A stretch of DNA of 64,000 nucleotides from UBA2387 sp019454665 (GCA_045862995.1 BTVX01000007.1:62001-126000), one strand, 5' to 3'. Counted from the first letter of the stretch, positions 50,262 through 58,742 are shown. Notes: generated by a model not told the origin, from the sequence alone. Program-made: numbers and translations.

Positions 50262-51035
50262 TCAGCCGCCGCGGTAGCCGTTCGGATAGAACGTGAAGAA
50301 CAGCGTGCCGAGCGAAGCCGTCGGCTTGTACCGCTCGAAAAAGGCGCGCTTCTCGCCGACTTCCCAGCCGCGGCCGGGCTCGGTCGAATGCATGGCGAAC
50401 ACGCTGTATCCCTGATACCGCTCGTCTGGGTCGGCGGGGTTCGAGCGGTAGGTTTCGCGCGCGAAATCGAGCGTGAACGCGATCTGCTCGCATTGCCCTG
50501 CCCAAGTCGAAAAGCCCTGTGTCCCGTAGCCGACCGTTCGCAGCGCCTCGTCCTCGCCCGCCAGCCCCGTGGGCAGCGCGTAAGACAAGGTCAGCACGTG
50601 GCTGGAAAGAGCTTTGAACGTGACTTGCGCGTGCATCGCCGCCGAGTAGTCGTAACGATCCTTGCCTTGGCCCTTGACCGAAGACGGCGAGAGGTCCTTG
50701 GGGTTGCGTTTGAACGAGATAGTGACGCCGTCGAGCGTCGCTCCCACCGGGGCTTCGAGCATGCGCCGGTGGTCCAGCGTCTGAATGGCCTTGAAGGGCA
50801 CTTTGACCTCGACCAACACATCTTGCTTGGTCGGGTTGTGGAACACCGTTCGCGAGGCGTAGGACACGTCCTTCGTTCCCAGCAGAGCCGTTACGCTGTG
50901 GTACTGCAACACCACGGGATTGCCCCCGGGAAGGGAAGCCAACGGCACGCCGGAGATCATCACCGAAGCCGCGGCGGGGGCCGCGAGCGCCAACAGAGCC
51001 ATCACCATCGCATGGTTCTGACGGGTGAGCGACAC
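50262..51035 (-). CDS. Secreted protein of unknown function
   Basis: A 257-residue protein. GTG 51035 was chosen because AAGGAA lies 6 bases upstream and the product then has a normal signal peptide (about residues 1-24, with Arg6 and a hydrophobic core, cleaved after PAAAS). The mature part is beta-rich (SRTVFHNPTKQDVLVEVKVPF, GVTISFKRNPKDL), with LTLSYALPTGLAGE and a Tyr-rich C-terminal end. No known motif. It ends 3 bases from the RmlC-like gene (convergent) and is divergent from the M32 peptidase. Confidence 0.65.
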   Translation of the reverse strand: MSLTRQNHAMVMALLALAAPAAASVMISGVPLASLPGGNPVVLQYHSVTALLGTKDVSYASRTVFHNPTKQDVLVEVKVPFKAIQTLDHRRMLEAPVGATLDGVTISFKRNPKDLSPSSVKGQGKDRYDYSAAMHAQVTFKALSSHVLTLSYALPTGLAGEDEALRTVGYGTQGFSTWAGQCEQIAFTLDFARETYRSNPADPDERYQGYSVFAMHSTEPGRGWEVGEKRAFFERYKPTASLGTLFFTFYPNGYRGG

Positions 51036-51083
51036 GGGTGGTTTCCTTGGTCCCGGGTCCCGCGGATCGCCGGAGTCAATCGG

Positions 51084-51089
51084 TAACAT
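51084..51089 (+). promoter_or_regulatory. -10 box (TAACAT) of the M32 peptidase gene, leaderless type
   Basis: TAACAT ends 9 bases before ATG 51099. Confidence 0.4.
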
Positions 51090-51098
51090 GGTGCGACC

Positions 51099-52589
51099 AT
51101 GTCAGCCCTCCAAGCCCTCAAAACCAAGCTCGCCGACATCAATGCCCTCGAAGCTGCGGGGGCTGTGCTGGACTGGGATCAGCAGACGTACATGCCGCCC
51201 AAAGCGGTCGAGGCGCGCGCGCGGCACGCCTCGGTGTTGGGCCGCCTGGCGCACGAAATGTGGACTTCGGACGAGTTGCTGACGCTCCTCGGTCGGGCGG
51301 AAACCGAGGTCGAACCCGGATCGGTGGATGCCGCCTTGGTGCGCATCGTACGCCGCGAAACGGGCCTTAAAACCAAGATCCCCGCGCAACTGGTCGAACG
51401 GAAGGCCCAGTTGGCGGCGCTTGGCCACGAAGTGTGGGTCGAGGCTCGTGCGGCGTCCGACTTCGGCAAGTTCGCCCCGACGCTCGCCGAGATGGTGGAC
51501 ATCGTCCGCGAAGAGGCCACCTGCCTCGGCATAGGCGATTCCGTTTACGATCCGTTGCTCGATCAATACGAGGAGGGTTCGACCGCTGCCGATGTTCGGG
51601 CGATGTTCGAGACCATCAAGCAACCCACCGTGGATTTGGTTCGCGCCATCCGCGAGACGAACACCCAGCCGGACACGGGTCGCCTCATCGGCGAATGGGA
51701 TCAGGGTCGAGCGTCCGAGTTCACGCTGAAGGTCGTCCAAGCGATCGGCTTCGACCTGCAACGCGGCCGGCAAGACGTGGCCCCGCATCCGTTCTGCACG
51801 AACTTCTCGGTCAACGACGTTCGCTTGACCACGCGCTTCAAGCCGTACATCGGCTCGGCGATCTTCGGTTCGCTCCACGAGGCCGGGCACGGCATGTACG
51901 AGCAGGGCTCGCCCGAGGAATGGGACGGCACGCCGCTGGCCGGGGGCGTCTCGCTGGGCGTCCACGAGAGCCAATCGCGCCTTTGGGAGAACATCGTCGG
52001 GCGCAGCCGCGCCTTCTGGGAGCACTTCCTGCCCTCGCTCCAGGGCGCGTTCCCCGAATTGGACCACTACAATCTGGATTCGTTCTACGCAGCGGTAAAC
52101 AAGGTAGAGCCGAGCCTCATCCGCGTCGAAGCGGACGAACTGACGTACAACCTGCACATCCTGCTACGGTTCGAGATCGAACTCGGCATGCTCGAAGGCA
52201 CGTTGGCGATCAAGGACGTGCCGGAAGCGTGGAACGAGAAGATGCGCGAGTACCTGGGCATCGTGCCGCCGAACGACGCGCAGGGTTGCTTGCAGGACGT
52301 CCACTGGTCGGGCGGCTCCATCGGCTACTTCCCGACCTATTCGATGGGCAACCTGTTGAGCTACCAGATTTGGGCGAGGCTCCAGCAGGACATCCCCAAC
52401 ACCGACGAGCTGATGGCCAAGGGCCACTTCGCGCCAATCTTCGAATGGCTGCGGGAGCGCATCTATGCGCAGGGCAGCCGCTACACGCCGAAGGACTTGG
52501 TGGTGCGCGTCACGGGCAAGCCGATGGGCGCGGACGACTGGATGGCGGGAATGAAGTCGAAGTACAGCGCCCTGTATCGGTTGGCGTGA
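51099..52589 (+). CDS. Metallocarboxypeptidase, family M32 (Taq carboxypeptidase)
   Basis: A 496-residue all-helical zinc peptidase that removes single C-terminal residues in the cytoplasm. The zinc motif is HEAGH (His260, Glu261, His264), followed by the third ligand Glu in GVHESQSRLWENIVG. PHPFCTNFSVNDVRLTTRF is another M32 hallmark. The length is that of the family. A degenerate IS110 element lies immediately downstream, within 30 bases of the stop codon. Confidence 0.95.
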   Translation: MSALQALKTKLADINALEAAGAVLDWDQQTYMPPKAVEARARHASVLGRLAHEMWTSDELLTLLGRAETEVEPGSVDAALVRIVRRETGLKTKIPAQLVERKAQLAALGHEVWVEARAASDFGKFAPTLAEMVDIVREEATCLGIGDSVYDPLLDQYEEGSTAADVRAMFETIKQPTVDLVRAIRETNTQPDTGRLIGEWDQGRASEFTLKVVQAIGFDLQRGRQDVAPHPFCTNFSVNDVRLTTRFKPYIGSAIFGSLHEAGHGMYEQGSPEEWDGTPLAGGVSLGVHESQSRLWENIVGRSRAFWEHFLPSLQGAFPELDHYNLDSFYAAVNKVEPSLIRVEADELTYNLHILLRFEIELGMLEGTLAIKDVPEAWNEKMREYLGIVPPNDAQGCLQDVHWSGGSIGYFPTYSMGNLLSYQIWARLQQDIPNTDELMAKGHFAPIFEWLRERIYAQGSRYTPKDLVVRVTGKPMGADDWMAGMKSKYSALYRLA

Positions 52590-52614
52590 TACCTGGAGAT
52601 GGTATGTGGGTTTG

Positions 52615-53552
52615 TCAAGTGTTTCGGGGCTCGGGCTCCCAAGCCGAGCCTCGTTTGAGCACGGCGACGAGTCGGACGAGGAGGCGTCTCATGACGGCGA
52701 CGATGGCCTGCCGGTGGGTCTTGCCTTTGGCCATGAGCCTGGCTTTGAGGTCGCGCGCCCAGGGCTGGGTTCGGACGCACACCATCGCGGGCATGTAGAG
52801 CGCGGCTTTGAGCCGCACGTTGCCCCGTCCGATCGAGGCCCGTCCCCGCCTCCGGCCGGACTGGTCGTCCAGAGGCGCGACTCCCGCGTAGGAGCAGATC
52901 TGGGCGGTGGTGCGGGCGCCGAGGTCCTCGGGCAGTTCGGCGACGACGATCCTGGCGGTGGCGGGTCCGATGCCGGGCAGGCTCAGGGCCAGACGGTGGC
53001 GTTCGGCCATGGGCGAGCGCTCCACCCGGCTCTCGTATTCCTTTGGAGTTGGGCGGCGATTCGGTCCATGGCCTCGGCGGCGTCGAGGAACGCCTTCTTG
53101 GCGGACGGGTCGAGCAGACAGGCTTTGGCCCTTTTGCGGTGGCCGGCGGCGTCGGCCTTGATGGCGTCGATGGCTCGGGAGAGGTCCGCCAGCGCTTCGA
53201 GTTCGGGGCTTCTGGGGGCGTTCGCCGGAACGCCGGAACAGGCGGTGGCCAGGTGTTTGGCGTCCAGCGCGTCGGTCTTGGCGGACAGTCCGCGGGCCTG
53301 GGCGCCTCTTCTGACTTTGAGCGGATCGCTGACCGCGACCGCGAATCCCGCCGCTTCCAAGGTGCGCGCGGCGACGCGCTGGTATCCGCCGGAGGCTTCC
53401 AGACGGACGAGGGCGCCTTCGGGGAGCTCGGCGGCCAGCCGTTCGAGCGCGTCCTTCTCGTTGGGGATGCGGAACGGGCGGTCTCCGCCGATGGAGACGT
53501 CCAGGAAGTCTTTGGAGACGTCGATGCCGATGGTTCGTGCTATGCTTTCCAT
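52615..53552 (-). pseudogene. IS110-family transposase, split by a frameshift
   Basis: The N-terminal DEDD half starts at the ATG ending at 53552 (IGIDVSKDFLDVSIGG, DALDAKHLA) and stays in frame to about 53035. The C-terminal IS116/IS110/IS902 domain (LPGIGPATARIVVAELPEDLG, ICSYAGVAPLDDQSG, RGNVRLKAALYM) continues in another frame and stops at 52615. Joining them needs one extra base near CTCCAAAGG at about 53035-53050, so a one-base loss (or equivalent) is the simplest cause. The catalytic Ser-bearing C-terminal domain is otherwise complete. The IS110 family does not use programmed frameshifting, so the copy is probably inactive unless the base is a sequencing error. Confidence 0.8.
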
Positions 53553-53572
53553 GATTGGATCCCGTGGACCCC

Positions 53573-53660
53573 GCGTCTGCGGATCTGCCTAGTGACGAAA
53601 ACGGAGCGTCCCCGTCCTACGGGACGGGGCCTCCTCGATGGTATGCGACCCCGCAGACGC
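53573..53660 (-). ncRNA. Candidate IS110 bridge RNA region (structured 5' end)
   Basis: Directly upstream of the transposase start, two 10-base arms (GCGTCTGCGG and CCGCAGACGC) enclose 68 bases that include a perfect 8-bp hairpin with a 4-base loop (CCCCGTCC/GGACGGGG, 53610-53629). In IS110-type elements the non-coding left end upstream of the transposase encodes the bridge RNA that guides recombination. The position fits. The guide loops cannot be assigned by eye, and the transcript limits may be larger. Confidence 0.45.
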
Positions 53661-53759
53661 AACCGAGCCCGCAATCTCCATGCGAAGCCTTCGACTTCTC
53701 GGGACACGTCGCGGCCTGATCTCGGTTGGTCCACCTCTATAACTTACTAGGGGCACGTT

Positions 53760-53791
53760 CCGTCGTGCCCTAAGAAACGTGGACACGACGG
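53760..53791. repeat. Inverted repeat behind sepF
   Basis: CCGTCGTG at 53760-53767 pairs with CACGACGG at 53784-53791. An overlapping GGGCACG/CGTGCCC pair occupies 53751-53770, so two alternative hairpins are possible. It lies 33 bases after the sepF stop codon (minus strand) and may end that operon, though no T run follows. It might also belong to the IS end. Confidence 0.45.
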
Positions 53792-53823
53792 AAGCGGGGC
53801 CGGACAAAGACGATGAGTGCGGA

Positions 53824-54243
53824 TCAGTTGTGGCGGTTCAGTGCGCCGACCGAACGCCCGGCGGCGTCCTCGACATAGACGGTCGGCGGCGTGAGGATCC
53901 ACACATCCTCGCCCACCTCGATCCACGTGCCGTCGTGCGCAAAGCTCACGCCGTTCAGAAAGTCCTTGATCTGTCGCCGCAGGTTCGGTTCGGTGTCGGC
54001 CAGATTGAGCACCTGCAACTCGCCGCGTTTGATGCCGGCGCCGGCGGCATAGGCCTCGTCCAAGCTTTGGATGTCCTTGCGCACGGTGACGTGGGTGTCG
54101 TAGCTGGGGCGAAGGGCGCCCAAACGACCCGAAACCGAGGCGTCGAATTCCTCGGAAGTTTCTTCCTCCACGGTCTCGCGGCGCGTCCAGCCGATCATGC
54201 GGGTGAAGAGACCCGGTTTCTCTTGCAGTTCTTGTTCGTCCAT
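53824..54243 (-). CDS. sepF: Cell division protein SepF
   Basis: A 139-residue SepF protein, which ties FtsZ to the membrane. The N-terminal segment (MDEQELQEKPGLFTRMIGW) is amphipathic and a likely membrane-targeting helix. A charged linker follows. The C-terminal SepF domain has VLNLADTEPNLRRQIKDFLNG, FAHDGTWIEVGEDVWILTP and closes the dimer core. ATG 54243 was selected because the protein then has the SepF layout; earlier residues are antisense to other sequence. It follows yggS by 25 bases, the common sepF neighbourhood, so it belongs to the hisI-yggS-sepF operon. Confidence 0.9.
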   Translation of the reverse strand: MDEQELQEKPGLFTRMIGWTRRETVEEETSEEFDASVSGRLGALRPSYDTHVTVRKDIQSLDEAYAAGAGIKRGELQVLNLADTEPNLRRQIKDFLNGVSFAHDGTWIEVGEDVWILTPPTVYVEDAAGRSVGALNRHN

Positions 54244-54268
54244 GATTGCGATATCCCGGTTCGTCCCT

Positions 54269-54925
54269 CTAACGAGAACCGAACAAAGCTGTGCCGACGC
54301 GCACATGGGTCGCTCCTTCCTGGATCGCAACGTCGAAATCGTCGCTCATACCCATGCTCAGCCAAGAGCCGATGCGGCACTGCTTACCTAACTGACGCAG
54401 CAACGCGAAGAAAGGTCGCATTTCCTCGGCGCTCGCCGCTGCAGGACCCATGGTCATCAGCCCAGCGAGTCGTACTAGGGGGAGTTCATCGAAGCGCTGC
54501 ACGAAGGCCGGCAGGTCCTCGGGGAGGACTCCGCCCTTCTGGGGTTCACGGCCCGTGTTCACTTCGATCAGTCCGGTCACAGGTTGCCGCACCCTGGCAA
54601 ATCGAACGAGTTGCGATTCGCGATCCAGCGTGTGGACGACGTCGAACGCCTCAACGATCTGTGGCACCTTGCGCGATTGCAGCGTGCCGATGAAATGCCA
54701 GGTGCAGGCCCGCACCAACTCCTGTGGCAGTGCCTCGAACTTGCCCAGGGCTTCCTGGAGCCTGTTCTCGCCGAAGTCGCGACAGCCCAGATCGAACGCC
54801 TCGCGTACGGCATCGGCGGGGAAGCCCTTGGACACGGCGATCAGCGTCACCTCGGAAGGGTCGCGGCCAGCCGTTTCGCAGGCCCGCTGGATGCGCTCCC
54901 GGATGGCCAGGAGCCGCGTCCTCAC
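54269..54925 (-). CDS. yggS: YggS-family PLP homeostasis protein
   Basis: A 218-residue single-domain PLP-binding protein of the alanine-racemase fold type III. The PLP Lys is Lys33 in LIAVSKGF. GENRLQEALGKF, WHFIGTLQSRK and LSMGMSDDFDVAI are family signatures. It controls the level and delivery of pyridoxal phosphate. The start is a GTG overlapping the hisI stop by GTGA, so the two are translationally coupled. It leads into sepF, the usual arrangement in many bacteria. Confidence 0.95.
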   Translation of the reverse strand: MRTRLLAIRERIQRACETAGRDPSEVTLIAVSKGFPADAVREAFDLGCRDFGENRLQEALGKFEALPQELVRACTWHFIGTLQSRKVPQIVEAFDVVHTLDRESQLVRFARVRQPVTGLIEVNTGREPQKGGVLPEDLPAFVQRFDELPLVRLAGLMTMGPAAASAEEMRPFFALLRQLGKQCRIGSWLSMGMSDDFDVAIQEGATHVRVGTALFGSR

Positions 54926-55389
54926 AGCTTCGTCGGGTTCGGGGCGTCGCCGTAAACGGCCACGGGGTCGAACACCTTCTCGGTCTCTTCGTACCGAAGG
55001 GGCCCACCCGCGTCGGGTCCAAAGGGCACGCTGCGGTAGAAGCACGACCGATAGCCCACGTGGCAACTCGCGCCGCCCTGCACGTCCACACGCAGCCAAA
55101 CGCAGTCCTGATCGTCGTCCACGCGGACCTCCTTGACGATCTGGACCAGCCCGCTGGTCGCGCCCTTGTGCCAGAGCTTCTGGCGGCTGCGGCTGAAGTA
55201 GACGGCCTCGCCGAGTTCCAGCGTCTTCCGAAGGGCCTCGGCGTTCATGTAGGCGTGCATGAGCAGTTCGCCCGACGCATGGTCGGTCGTGACCACGGGG
55301 ATCAGGCCGTTCTCATCGAACTTGGGAGCGAGATCGAAGCCCTCTTCGACCTGCTCCACGGACGTGCGTGCCGCGAATGCGATGCTCAT
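54922..55389 (-). CDS. hisI: Phosphoribosyl-AMP cyclohydrolase
   Basis: A 155-residue HisI enzyme that opens the ring of phosphoribosyl-AMP in histidine synthesis. FDENGLIPVVTTDHASGELLMHAYMN, SRSRQKLWHKGATSG and the metal-binding cysteine pair in GASCHVGYRSCFYR match the family. The HisE (pyrophosphohydrolase) half is absent, so HisI is free-standing here. No other his gene is in the window. It leads the operon with yggS and sepF. A TACATT element lies 10 bases before the ATG. Confidence 0.95.
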   Translation of the reverse strand: MSIAFAARTSVEQVEEGFDLAPKFDENGLIPVVTTDHASGELLMHAYMNAEALRKTLELGEAVYFSRSRQKLWHKGATSGLVQIVKEVRVDDDQDCVWLRVDVQGGASCHVGYRSCFYRSVPFGPDAGGPLRYEETEKVFDPVAVYGDAPNPTKL

Positions 55390-55399
55390 ATCGTGGGGG

Positions 55400-55405
55400 A
55401 ATGTA
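55400..55405 (-). promoter_or_regulatory. Possible -10 box (TACATT) of the hisI-yggS-sepF operon
   Basis: On the minus strand TACATT ends 10 bases before ATG 55389, so the leader would be only a few bases long. Confidence 0.35.
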
Positions 55406-55434
55406 CCCGCGCCGCCGCACTCCTGCCGGGTCCG

Positions 55435-56889
55435 TCAGGCCTTGGCGAGCCGGCCATAGGTGACCATGAACACCGGGATGCCCAGGAGGACGATGCCCAA
55501 CGTGATCAACGTCGGCACCCGCGAACCGGTGTCCAGCAGCGAGTTGATCAACAGGAACAGCGTCGAACCGATGAACAGGAGCGGCGTGATCGGGAACAGG
55601 GGCACGCGCATGGATGGAGCGTAGGCGTGGGGGTGCGCTTCCAGGTGGCCCGGTTCGATCGGGTCGGTCAGCGAGTCGCCCTCGTCGAGGACGGGTGCCG
55701 CTCCCCTGGACCGCTTGCGGAAGACGAACACCGATGCCACGGCGAGGGCGTAGAACGGCACGATGCCGATGACGAAGGCATCGGTCAGCGCGGCAAACGC
55801 CGAGGAGCCGTGGAACGCCGACGCCACCAAGACGTACGTCACGCCCAACGAACCCGAGAGTGCCACGGCGATGTGCGGCGTCCGGAACGTCTCGTGGACC
55901 CTTGCCAGAGGCTCGAAGAACAGCTTGTCTTCGGCCATGGCGAAAAAGATGCGCGGTGCGGTGAGCATCGAGCCGTTCAGCGTGCCGAACGTCGAGAGCA
56001 TAACCGTCGCCACGATGAACGTGACGCCCGCCGGCCCGACGAGCGAGCCCATCGAGTCGGCGGCGATGATCTGGCTGCCGGCGATCTCTTGCACCGAGAA
56101 CACGGCCAGGTACGCCATGTTGGCCAGCAGATAAACGACGATGATGATGGCCGTCCCAAACAGAATCGCCAAGGGCACGTTGCGCTTGGGGTTGGTCATC
56201 TCGCCGGCGACGAACGAGCAATCCGACCAACCGTCGTAAGCCCACAGCGCCGAGACCAGCGCAAGCCCGAACAGAGATGGCGTGAAGCTGCCCGTGGGCG
56301 CCAGCGGCGCGTAGTTCCCGCCCGTCTTGGGTAGTCCGATGGCGAACGCCAGCACGATCAGCACCAGCAGTCCCGCCACCTTGGCCACGGTCGTCAGGTT
56401 CTGGATGCCCGTGCCGAACTTCACGCCTCGGATGTTCGCCCAGGTGACGGCGAGAATCGCGCCCACAGCTAGTGCGGCGGCGCCTCGGGCTAAGGCGGGA
56501 TCGTCGCCGGGAGTGTTGGTCAGCCGCATGGCGTATTCCCCGAACACCAGCGCCACGGCACCGACCGCCGACGGTCGGATGAGAACGAGTTGCGCCCACC
56601 CGAACAAGAACCCGGCCAGACGCCCGTAGCCCTCGCGGATGAACACGTAGGGCCCGCCCGAGTAGGGATAAGCGCTGCCCACCTCGGCCAGAGTCAGCGC
56701 GCCGCACAAGACGAACAAACCGCCGACGATCCACACGGCCAGCATGGGTCCCGGGCCGGGGAGCTTCTCGGCGATCCCGGCTGGGCTGCGGAAGATGCCC
56801 GAACCGATCGTCGAGCCGACCACGACGGCCACCCCGCTCCAAAGCCCGATCTGACGGACCAATCCTGGGGAAGACGTTGACGCGGCCAT
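55435..56889 (-). CDS. Amino acid permease, APC superfamily
   Basis: A 484-residue protein with about 12 membrane helices. Helix 1 has the unwound GSTIGSGIFRSP motif of the amino acid/polyamine/organocation family, which binds the substrate's alpha-amino and carboxyl groups. ALWAYDGWSDCSFVAGEMTNPKRNVP is the classic helix-6 signature. It resembles LAT-type or YfnA-like permeases. The substrate is likely an amino acid. It is convergent with no gene and divergent from hicBA. A TAAAGT box lies 9 bases before the ATG. Confidence 0.93.
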   Translation of the reverse strand: MAASTSSPGLVRQIGLWSGVAVVVGSTIGSGIFRSPAGIAEKLPGPGPMLAVWIVGGLFVLCGALTLAEVGSAYPYSGGPYVFIREGYGRLAGFLFGWAQLVLIRPSAVGAVALVFGEYAMRLTNTPGDDPALARGAAALAVGAILAVTWANIRGVKFGTGIQNLTTVAKVAGLLVLIVLAFAIGLPKTGGNYAPLAPTGSFTPSLFGLALVSALWAYDGWSDCSFVAGEMTNPKRNVPLAILFGTAIIIVVYLLANMAYLAVFSVQEIAGSQIIAADSMGSLVGPAGVTFIVATVMLSTFGTLNGSMLTAPRIFFAMAEDKLFFEPLARVHETFRTPHIAVALSGSLGVTYVLVASAFHGSSAFAALTDAFVIGIVPFYALAVASVFVFRKRSRGAAPVLDEGDSLTDPIEPGHLEAHPHAYAPSMRVPLFPITPLLFIGSTLFLLINSLLDTGSRVPTLITLGIVLLGIPVFMVTYGRLAKA

Positions 56890-56898
56890 GGTGTGGGC

Positions 56899-56904
56899 AC
56901 TTTA
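56899..56904 (-). promoter_or_regulatory. Possible -10 box (TAAAGT) of the permease gene
   Basis: On the minus strand TAAAGT ends 9 bases before ATG 56889. Confidence 0.35.
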
Positions 56905-56981
56905 CCCTTCCTGTGAAGGGGCGGCCGAAGGGCGGGGTGGTCGTCAGAATTGCACTCAATCGCCTCGATCCGCGTGGCGCG

Positions 56982-56987
56982 TATACT
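56982..56987 (+). promoter_or_regulatory. -10 box (TATACT) of the hicBA operon, leaderless type
   Basis: TATACT ends 6 bases before ATG 56994. No -35 element recognised. Confidence 0.5.
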
Positions 56988-56993
56988 CAGCTC

Positions 56994-57212
56994 ATGAAGT
57001 TCCAAGTCGTGTTCAGCTACGACAGTGACTACGAGGGCTACGTCGCCGAAGTCCCCGCTCTGCCCGGATGCCTGAGCCAAGGGAAGACGCTTGACGAGGC
57101 CAAGACGAACATCCGCGACGCCATCCAGGGCTACCTGCTCGTGCTTCAGAAGCACGGTACGCCCTATCGCGTGCCTGCCCACGCAGTCTTGGTGGAGGAA
57201 GTCGCGGTCTGA
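56994..57212 (+). CDS. hicB: HicB-family antitoxin (short form)
   Basis: A 72-residue protein with the HicB partial-RNase-H fold: FQVVFSYDSDYEGYVAEVPALPGCLSQGKTLDEA is the core, quoted here only for position, and NIRDAIQGYLLVLQKHG the helix. No C-terminal DNA-binding domain is present, so it is the short type and autoregulation may need another factor. It neutralises HicA. The ATG is preceded by a TATACT box. The stop codon is shared with the probable start of hicA. Confidence 0.88.
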   Translation: MKFQVVFSYDSDYEGYVAEVPALPGCLSQGKTLDEAKTNIRDAIQGYLLVLQKHGTPYRVPAHAVLVEEVAV

Positions 57213-57430
57213 AGTTCACCGGTGTCTCAGGCAGACAGGCGGTGAAGGCGTTAGAACGACTGGGCTACATCGTCGATCATCAGACTGGCAGCCACATGAT
57301 CTTGTACCACGCAACCAAGCCACCGCTTTCGGTTCCGAATCACAAGGAACTCGCGCCAGGGTTGGTGCATGGGCTATTGAAGCGTGCCGGCATCTCCCAT
57401 CAGGAGTTCTCTCGTGCCCTGAAGGCTTAG
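57209..57430 (+). CDS. hicA: HicA-family mRNA interferase toxin, apparent CTG start
   Basis: A 73-residue HicA toxin with a double-stranded RNA-binding-like fold. It begins KFTGVSGRQAVKALERLGY, and the catalytic His is His29 in QTGSHMI. The homologous region begins at a CTG that overlaps the hicB stop as CTGA, with GGAGG about 10 bases upstream. The first ATG/GTG in frame is GTG 57242, which would cut off the first conserved helix. HicA cleaves mRNA, so weak initiation at CTG would keep toxin below antitoxin. It ends 5 bases before the convergent glyA. Confidence 0.8.
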   Translation: MKFTGVSGRQAVKALERLGYIVDHQTGSHMILYHATKPPLSVPNHKELAPGLVHGLLKRAGISHQEFSRALKA

Positions 57431-57435
57431 GCACC

Positions 57436-58707
57436 TCACCCCCGGTGAATCGGGAAGTTGCCCGTCAGCTCGATCACCCACTTCCGCACGCGCTCCAACT
57501 CCGCCTCGTCCTCCGAGTGGCGCAGCGCCCGGGCGATCATCGCCGCGATGATCCGCATCTCCTCCGCCTTCATCCCCCGAGTCGTCACCGCAGGAGTGCC
57601 CAACCGGATGCCGCTCGTCACGAACATCTTCTCCGGGTCGAAGGGGATCGAGTTGCGGTTGCACGTGATCTGGACCTTGTCCAAAACCACCTGCGCCGCC
57701 TTGCCTGTTACCCCATAAGGGCGCAGGTCCACCAGCATCAGGTGCGAATCGGTGCCGCCGCTTACAATGCGGAAGCCCTCCTCGATCAAGCAATCGGCCA
57801 GTGCCGAAGCGTTCAGCCGGATCTGCCGCTGATACTCCTTGAACGAAGGCTTCGCCGCCTCGTGGAAGCACACGGCCTTGGCCGCGATGACGTGCATCAG
57901 CGGGCCGCCCTGAATGCCGGGGAACACCGATTTGTCGATGGCCTTGGCGTGCTCTTCTTCTTCGCAGAGAATCATGCCGCCGCGTGGGCCGCGGATGCTC
58001 TTGTGCGTGGTGCTGGTGACAAAGTGCGCGTGGCCGACCGGGGAGGGGTACTCGCCCGCCGCGATCAGGCCGCTGTAGTGCGCCATGTCGGTCATGTGCA
58101 ACGCCCCAACTTCGTCGGCGATCTCGCGAAACGTCTTGAAATCGATCTGCCGCGAGTACGCCGAGGCGCCGCTGACGATCATCTTCGGTCGATGCTGCCG
58201 CGCCAGATCGCGAACCTCGTCGTAGTCGATCATCTCGGTGTCTTGCCGCACGCCGTAGGGCACCACGTTGTACATCTGACCCGTGAAGTTCACCGGGCTG
58301 CCGTGAGTCAAGTGGCCGCCGTGCGAGAGGTTCATGGCCAGAATCGTGTCCCCCGGCTTGAGGAACGCGAAGTAGACCGCCATGTTGGCCTGTGCGCCGC
58401 TGTGCGGTTGCACGTTGGCGAACTTCGCCCCATAGAGGGCCTTCACCCGATCAATGGCGAGCAGCTCGACCTCGTCCACCACCTCGCACCCGCCGTAGTA
58501 GCGCTTCTTGGGGTAGCCCTCGGCGTACTTGTCGGTAAGCACGCTCATCATGGCTTCGCGCACGGCTCGGCTGGCGATGTTTTCGCTGGCGATCAGCTCC
58601 AGATTGTGCTCTTGCCGCGCCTCTTCCTCGTGGATCAAGCGGGCGATATCGGGGTCGACGTCGGCGAGCGCGTGGCGGTGCGGGTGGATGAGGTCGGCGA
58701 GGGACAT
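57436..58707 (-). CDS. glyA: Serine hydroxymethyltransferase
   Basis: A 423-residue fold-type I PLP enzyme that interconverts serine and glycine and charges tetrahydrofolate. ELIASENIASRAV, the QPHSGAQANMAVYFA segment and the PLP Lys in TSTTHKSIRGPRGG are typical. The ATG was chosen so that the N-terminus begins in the usual way; a CATACT box ends 7 bases upstream. It is divergent from deoC, with a 35-base intergenic space. Confidence 0.97.
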   Translation of the reverse strand: MSLADLIHPHRHALADVDPDIARLIHEEEARQEHNLELIASENIASRAVREAMMSVLTDKYAEGYPKKRYYGGCEVVDEVELLAIDRVKALYGAKFANVQPHSGAQANMAVYFAFLKPGDTILAMNLSHGGHLTHGSPVNFTGQMYNVVPYGVRQDTEMIDYDEVRDLARQHRPKMIVSGASAYSRQIDFKTFREIADEVGALHMTDMAHYSGLIAAGEYPSPVGHAHFVTSTTHKSIRGPRGGMILCEEEEHAKAIDKSVFPGIQGGPLMHVIAAKAVCFHEAAKPSFKEYQRQIRLNASALADCLIEEGFRIVSGGTDSHLMLVDLRPYGVTGKAAQVVLDKVQITCNRNSIPFDPEKMFVTSGIRLGTPAVTTRGMKAEEMRIIAAMIARALRHSEDEAELERVRKWVIELTGNFPIHRG

Positions 58708-58714
58708 CGCTTCA

Positions 58715-58720
58715 AGTATG
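58715..58720 (-). promoter_or_regulatory. -10 box (CATACT) of glyA, leaderless type
   Basis: On the minus strand CATACT ends 7 bases before ATG 58707. Confidence 0.4.
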
Positions 58721-58731
58721 TCGCATCGGCC

Positions 58732-58737
58732 CATAAT
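58732..58737 (+). promoter_or_regulatory. -10 box (CATAAT) of deoC, leaderless type
   Basis: CATAAT ends 5 bases before GTG 58743, in the 35-base divergent space shared with glyA. Confidence 0.4.
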
Positions 58738-58742
58738 GGCCC

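Larger units (their letters stand above)
52590..53660 (-). mobile_element. IS110-family insertion sequence (broken)
   Basis: A single IS110-type element between the M32 peptidase and sepF. It holds a frameshifted transposase and, in its 5' non-coding end, a strong RNA-like fold. IS110 elements have no clear terminal inverted repeats, so both ends given here are estimates. The left end lies between 52590 and 52614 and the right end somewhere in 53660-53823. Confidence 0.7.

Noticed and set aside
53030..53060. Programmed -1 frameshift in the IS110 transposase
   Set aside because: The sequence CTCCAAAGG is not a good slippery heptamer in the reading frame, and IS110 elements are not known to use frameshifting.
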